NCBI RefSeq assembly: GCF_010723575.1
Contig: NZ_BLKZ01000001.1
Span: forward strand, 2,542,001-2,606,000
Direction: 5' to 3'
Source of the DNA: Mycobacterium bourgelatii
Lineage (GTDB): Bacteria > Actinomycetota > Actinomycetes > Mycobacteriales > Mycobacteriaceae
DNA: 64,000 bases
Positions 60,423 through 64,000 of the stretch are shown here, piece after piece; the first letter of the stretch is position 1; each line of letters opens with the position of its first letter. The notes under the pieces are model-generated. The model made no database searches, had not been told where the DNA came from, and saw only the letters and a list, made by a program, of their open reading frames with translations. The position numbers were made by a program, and so were the translations under genes.

Positions 60423-61886
60423 TCAGTAGGCGAACGAGAGCGGCGCCACCTCGTCGTCGCTGGGTTCTTGCGGCGCAGCCGGTTCGGCGTCGTGTTCTTG
60501 CGGGCCTTCGACGATGTAGCGCTTGAGCAGCCAGAACCAGATGACCGCGAGCACCGCATAGACCAACGTGAACGTGATCAGCGAGGTGAGAACGATGCCC
60601 GGCCCGTGGTTGGACACACCGTCCGCCACGGTGAGCCGGACGCTCTGGTCGCCGGTCGGATTCGGCACCACCACCCACGGCTGGCGGCCCATTTCGGTGA
60701 ATATCCAGCCAGCGCTGTTGGCCAGGAACGGAGTCGGAATCGTCAGCAGCGCAAACCAGCTGAACCAGCGCTGGTTCGGAATTCGGTCCCCGCGGGTAAG
60801 CCACAGCGTGACCAGTGCGAACAGCACCGGTATCGCCAGCAATCCGATCATGATGCGGAACGACCAGTAGGTGACAAACAGGTTGGGGCGGTAGTCATTT
60901 GGCCCGAACTTCGTCACGTACTCCCGCTGAATGTCACGCACACCTTGCAGCGTGACGCCGCTGGTCTTGCCCTCGGCGAGAAATGGCAGCACGTAAGGCA
61001 CTTCGATGACGCGGGTGAGGGCGTCGCAGTTGTTCTGCCTGCCGACCGTCAGGATCGAAAAGTCCGGGTCGGTTTGGGTGTCGCACAACGACTCCGCCGA
61101 AGCCATCTTCATCGGCTGTTGCTGAAACATCAGCTTGCCCTGGAAGTCACCGCTGATGAACAAGCCGACGGCGGAGACCAGCACCACCCAGCAGCCCAGG
61201 ACGGTCGCCGGGCGGTACATGGCGCGAATGCCGGAACCATCGGGATTCTTCGTCGAACGCACCAGCCACCAGGCGCTGACCGCGGCGACGAATGTGCCGG
61301 CCGTCAGCAACGCACCCATGACCGTGTGCAAGAACGCCGTGCGGCCGGTGTTGTTGGTGAGCACGTCCATGATGCTGGTCAGCTCGGCGCGCTTGGTCTC
61401 GGGGTTGTAGTGCGTGCCGACCGGGTGCTGCATGAACGAGTTCGCCGAGATGATGAAGAACGCGGAGGCATTCACCCCGAAGGCGACGATCCAGATGCAG
61501 GCCAGATGCACCAGCCGGGGGAGCCGGCTCCAGCCAAAGATCCACAACCCGATGAAGGTGGACTCGAAGAAGAAGGCCAGCAGGCCCTCCATGGCCAGCG
61601 GTGCACCGAAGATGTCGCCGACGAACTTCGAGTACTCGCTCCAGTTCATGCCGAACTGGAATTCCTGCACGATCCCGGTCGCAACGCCGATGGCGAAGTT
61701 GATCAGGAACAACTTGCCGAAGAACTTGGTGAGCCGATACCAGGCGACGTTGTCGGTGACGACCCACGCCGTCTGCATGACCGCCAGGAGGGGAGCAAGC
61801 CCAATGGTGAGCGGTACGAAAAGGAAGTGGTAGACGGTAGTGATACCGAACTGCCACCGCGATATGTCGACGACATTCATTGTCAT
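60423..61886 (-). CDS. cydA: Cytochrome bd ubiquinol oxidase subunit I
   Basis: 487 residues from the ATG at 61886; an ATG two codons in (61880) is equally possible. Heme ligands are visible: H20 in TTVYHFLFVP (high-spin heme b595 site), the His of the MQHPVGTHYNPE region and the Met in FTEMGRQPWVV, within the GRQPW signature. The quinol-binding Q-loop is the short form. It is the first gene of cydA-cydB-cydD-cydC. A small inverted repeat, ACTAC-N8-GTAGT, at 61916-61933 lies about 30 bp upstream and could be a regulatory site. Confidence 0.97.
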   Translation of the reverse strand: MTMNVVDISRWQFGITTVYHFLFVPLTIGLAPLLAVMQTAWVVTDNVAWYRLTKFFGKLFLINFAIGVATGIVQEFQFGMNWSEYSKFVGDIFGAPLAMEGLLAFFFESTFIGLWIFGWSRLPRLVHLACIWIVAFGVNASAFFIISANSFMQHPVGTHYNPETKRAELTSIMDVLTNNTGRTAFLHTVMGALLTAGTFVAAVSAWWLVRSTKNPDGSGIRAMYRPATVLGCWVVLVSAVGLFISGDFQGKLMFQQQPMKMASAESLCDTQTDPDFSILTVGRQNNCDALTRVIEVPYVLPFLAEGKTSGVTLQGVRDIQREYVTKFGPNDYRPNLFVTYWSFRIMIGLLAIPVLFALVTLWLTRGDRIPNQRWFSWFALLTIPTPFLANSAGWIFTEMGRQPWVVVPNPTGDQSVRLTVADGVSNHGPGIVLTSLITFTLVYAVLAVIWFWLLKRYIVEGPQEHDAEPAAPQEPSDDEVAPLSFAY

Positions 61887-61974
61887 CTCCCGAGGCTGCG
61901 GGCGTTGCTAGCGAAACTACGACGAAGTGTAGTAGGCGATGGTGGGCAAAGCTAGCGCCAGATCCCTGCGCATG

Positions 61975-62562
61975 TCAGGCCAGGCGCCGGTCGAGGTCCT
62001 GTGAGGCCTTGCGGATGCGAATTGCGGAGACGATCTCAAAGGCGCCGATGACCACGAGCCAGACGCCCACGACGATCGCCAGCGTGATGATCGACTTGAA
62101 GGGCGAGGCCATGATGACAATCCCGGCGATCAAGCTGATGACGCCGATGAAGATCGCCCATCCTCTGCCCGGCAGAGTGGGGTCGCTGATGGCCGACACG
62201 CTGGTTGCGACACCGCGGAAGATGAACCCGATGCCGATCCAGATGGCCAGCAACAAAACCGCGTCCCCGAAGTGACGGAACGCGAGCACGGCCAGGACCA
62301 GGGATGCCGCACCGCTGATGAACAGCAGGACTCGACTGCCGGCGGACACATGCAGCGCGAAGGCGAACGCGACCTGAGCGGCACCGGTGATCAACAGATA
62401 GGCGCCGAAAACCAGCGCGGCCACCAAGACGGTTTGTCCTGGCCAGGCCAGCACGACAGCGCCCAAAATCAGCGACAGGATTCCCGACGCGAGCGTCGAC
62501 TTCCAGAGATGTGGCAACAAGCTTGGGACTGGGAGGGGTTCCATGGCACCAGTGTGACGCAT
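61975..62562 (-). CDS. HdeD-family (DUF308) membrane protein, Rv1624c-like
   Basis: 195 residues from the ATG at 62562; an ATG at 62544 (MEPLPVPSLLPHLW) is an alternative. Six hydrophobic helices in three pairs are visible, with the DUF308 pattern: ILSLILGAVVLAWPGQTV, RVLLFISGAASLVLAVLAF, and SLIAGIVIMASPFKSI followed by GVWLVVIGAFEIVSAI. HdeD proteins are linked to acid or stress resistance in enterobacteria; the mycobacterial role is unknown. It lies between the cyclase gene and cydA, all on the minus strand, as in M. tuberculosis. Confidence 0.88.
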   Translation of the reverse strand: MRHTGAMEPLPVPSLLPHLWKSTLASGILSLILGAVVLAWPGQTVLVAALVFGAYLLITGAAQVAFAFALHVSAGSRVLLFISGAASLVLAVLAFRHFGDAVLLLAIWIGIGFIFRGVATSVSAISDPTLPGRGWAIFIGVISLIAGIVIMASPFKSIITLAIVVGVWLVVIGAFEIVSAIRIRKASQDLDRRLA

Positions 62563-62611
62563 GTGGCGATTCTGGTACAGAGGACTTTGGGCCCTTTACG
62601 GGTCACCCAGG

Positions 62612-63964
62612 TCAGACAGGTGCCGCGCTGGTTTCGGGGGTAGTTTCCCGAGCTTCCTCGGGGGCGAGCGGCTCGCTGGGCTTGGGTGCTGGCTTGCGAC
62701 CGAGCAAATACCACGTGCGCATGATGCCTTTGCCCTTGACGTCGATGTGCCCGCGCTCGCGCAGCAGGAACTCGTCCTTGAGGCGTTCGTAGACGTCGTC
62801 GGGAACTTGGATCTGTCCCACCGAGTCGGTGGATTCCATCCGCGAGGCGACGTTGACGGCATCGCCCCAGACGTCGTAGAAGAACCGGCGGGATCCGACC
62901 ACACCCGCCACCACCGGGCCGGTCGCCATTCCCACCCGCAACGGCACCGGTCGGCCGCTCGGATCTTTGAGAGCCGAAGCCGCAGCGACCATGTCGAGCG
63001 CGAAGTCGGCCAACGCCTGCACGTGGTCGGGCCGTGGTCGCGGGACTCCACTGACCACCATGTACGAGTCGCCGCTGACCTTGATCTTTTCTAGTCCGTG
63101 CTTGTCCACCAGTTGGTCGAAGGCGCTGTACAGCCGGTCCAGGAAGCGCACCAGGTCGGCCGGCGCAGTGGCGCTGGCTCGCTCGGTAAATCCCACGATG
63201 TCGGCGAACAGGACCGATGCCTCGTCATACTTGTCGGCGATGACGTGGCGGTCGCCTTCTTTGAGCCGTTCGGCGATGCTAGGCGGAAGGATGTTCGTCA
63301 GCAGCGCTTCTGAGCGCTGGTACTGCGACTCCATCACCGCCTCGGCGCGGGCGGTGTCGCGCAGCGCAAACCACACGGTGACCACCACGAGCACGACGGA
63401 CGAGACCGTGGTGATGACGAAGCCCGTCGCCGTGGCCCATTCGGGCTGCAGCCCGGTGTCTTGCGGTACCAGGAATTCCGACGCGATGACCAGGGCCGCG
63501 GCCAGCGCCGCCAGGCAGCTCGCCAAAACGATGTGTTCGATGCCCAGCAGAAGCACCGCCAAACAGGCCCCCACCAGGAAGAAGAGCTGACCGCCCGAAT
63601 TGGTGCCGACGTCCCAAAGACTGGCGAATACCGTCATGTACGCCGCACCAAAGAACGTCAGGGGACCTACCAGCTCACCGAAGCGGTGCAAGAAGGGGAC
63701 GATCATGAAGATGGTCGTGCCAACCAGGTTGATCGAGATCACCTGCCAGTACCAGGAGCCCATGAACAACTGGATGGCGATGAAGCTGACGCTGACCATC
63801 ACCGCCAACCAGGCGGCGACATTCAGGATCCGGGCCCGCCGCGCGGCGCTGGCCGCATAGTGCTGGCCGATGTCGCGGGTCTGTTCACGCACGACGGCTT
63901 TACAGTCCGGGCGGGGGGAGCCGTCGAACTGGACGGGTGGGGCACCGCATTTCTTAGCCGCCAC
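62612..63964 (-). CDS. cya: Membrane-bound class IIIa adenylate cyclase (Rv1625c-like)
   Basis: 450 residues from the ATG at 63964. A cytoplasmic N-terminus of about 40 residues leads to six membrane helices (residues about 45-205) and one catalytic domain that dimerises to two active sites. All canonical residues are present: metal-binding D255 (FADIVGF) and D299 (VSGDSYM), adenine-specifying K295 and D364 (EKIKVSG, FYDVWGD), and transition-state N371 and R375 (NVASRM). It is therefore a true adenylate cyclase, homologous to the single-repeat mycobacterial enzyme that resembles half a mammalian cyclase. The acidic tail (PEEARETTPETS) is variable. Only 36 bp of upstream sequence remain in the window. 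Confidence 0.95.
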   Translation of the reverse strand: MAAKKCGAPPVQFDGSPRPDCKAVVREQTRDIGQHYAASAARRARILNVAAWLAVMVSVSFIAIQLFMGSWYWQVISINLVGTTIFMIVPFLHRFGELVGPLTFFGAAYMTVFASLWDVGTNSGGQLFFLVGACLAVLLLGIEHIVLASCLAALAAALVIASEFLVPQDTGLQPEWATATGFVITTVSSVVLVVVTVWFALRDTARAEAVMESQYQRSEALLTNILPPSIAERLKEGDRHVIADKYDEASVLFADIVGFTERASATAPADLVRFLDRLYSAFDQLVDKHGLEKIKVSGDSYMVVSGVPRPRPDHVQALADFALDMVAAASALKDPSGRPVPLRVGMATGPVVAGVVGSRRFFYDVWGDAVNVASRMESTDSVGQIQVPDDVYERLKDEFLLRERGHIDVKGKGIMRTWYLLGRKPAPKPSEPLAPEEARETTPETSAAPV

Positions 63965-64000
63965 GTGTCACAGCCTACTTGCTGAGCTCGATATTTACCG

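Noticed and set aside
60468..61955. 495-residue open frame antisense to cydA
   Set aside because: Composition is typical of an antisense shadow (Arg, Asp, Gln, His-rich) and cydA is certain.

Overview
This window comes from a high-GC actinobacterial chromosome and is almost certainly a non-tuberculosis Mycobacterium. Gene order and protein sequences follow the M. tuberculosis H37Rv block Rv1558 to Rv1625c almost without a break (ilvA, treZYX, acyltransferase, ripD, bioA-bioF-bioD, bioB, nadABC, his operon, trp operon, lgt, pykA, tesB, cydABDC, class III adenylate cyclase). The places where it departs from that order show it is not the M. tuberculosis complex: there is no phiRv1 prophage between bioD and bioB, no Rv1560/Rv1561 toxin-antitoxin pair and no chaA. 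I cannot name the species from sequence alone. No tRNA, rRNA, CRISPR array, insertion sequence or phage gene was seen.

Layout. 1-5.1 kb: end of an unidentified gene, a deazaflavin-type reductase, ilvA, and a divergent pair (PNPOx-like flavoprotein / MocR-type PLP regulator) sharing a perfect 12-bp palindrome. 5.2-11.4 kb: treX-treY-treZ, converting glycogen to trehalose (minus strand). 11.4-15.5 kb: envelope genes, namely an AT3-SGNH acyltransferase, a RipD-like NlpC/P60 protein with a long VPGQT tail, and a small membrane protein. 15.6-25.4 kb: biotin genes bioA-bioF-bioD and bioB-bsaP, separated by a minus-strand cassette of four uncharacterised membrane or copper-protein-like genes (19.3-23.1 kb). 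25.4-31.4 kb: a lipase, then NrtR divergent from nadA-nadB-nadC with the NrtR operator between them. 31.5-33.7 kb: an accessory TetR/alcohol dehydrogenase pair (the dehydrogenase is frameshifted) and a DUF385 protein. 33.8-40.2 kb: hisD-hisC-hisB-hisH-hisA(priA)-impA-hisF-hisI, tightly overlapped. 40.5-42.7 kb: a receptor-type Ser/Thr kinase and a Bcp peroxiredoxin. 42.8-50.2 kb: trpE-(membrane protein)-trpC-trpB-trpA-lgt; no trpF is present, consistent with the bifunctional HisA/PriA encoded just upstream. 50.2-56.1 kb: TM2 and DUF2752 proteins, an extra Fe/2-oxoglutarate dioxygenase, pykA, tesB and a DUF2156 membrane protein. 56.0-64.0 kb (minus strand): cydA-cydB-cydD-cydC, an HdeD-like protein and a class III adenylate cyclase.

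Most of the window is core metabolism. The parts most worth following up are: the 19.3-23.1 kb cassette, with a repeated D-x2-W-H ... H motif in a polytopic protein, a cupredoxin-like lipoprotein and a 41-residue membrane peptide gene; several expanded low-complexity tracts in otherwise conserved proteins (RipD VPGQT tail, Lgt Glu/Ala tail built on a 75-bp minisatellite, NadB Gly-Asn tract built on a 6-bp repeat); an apparent CTG start for cydD; and several well-formed operators.
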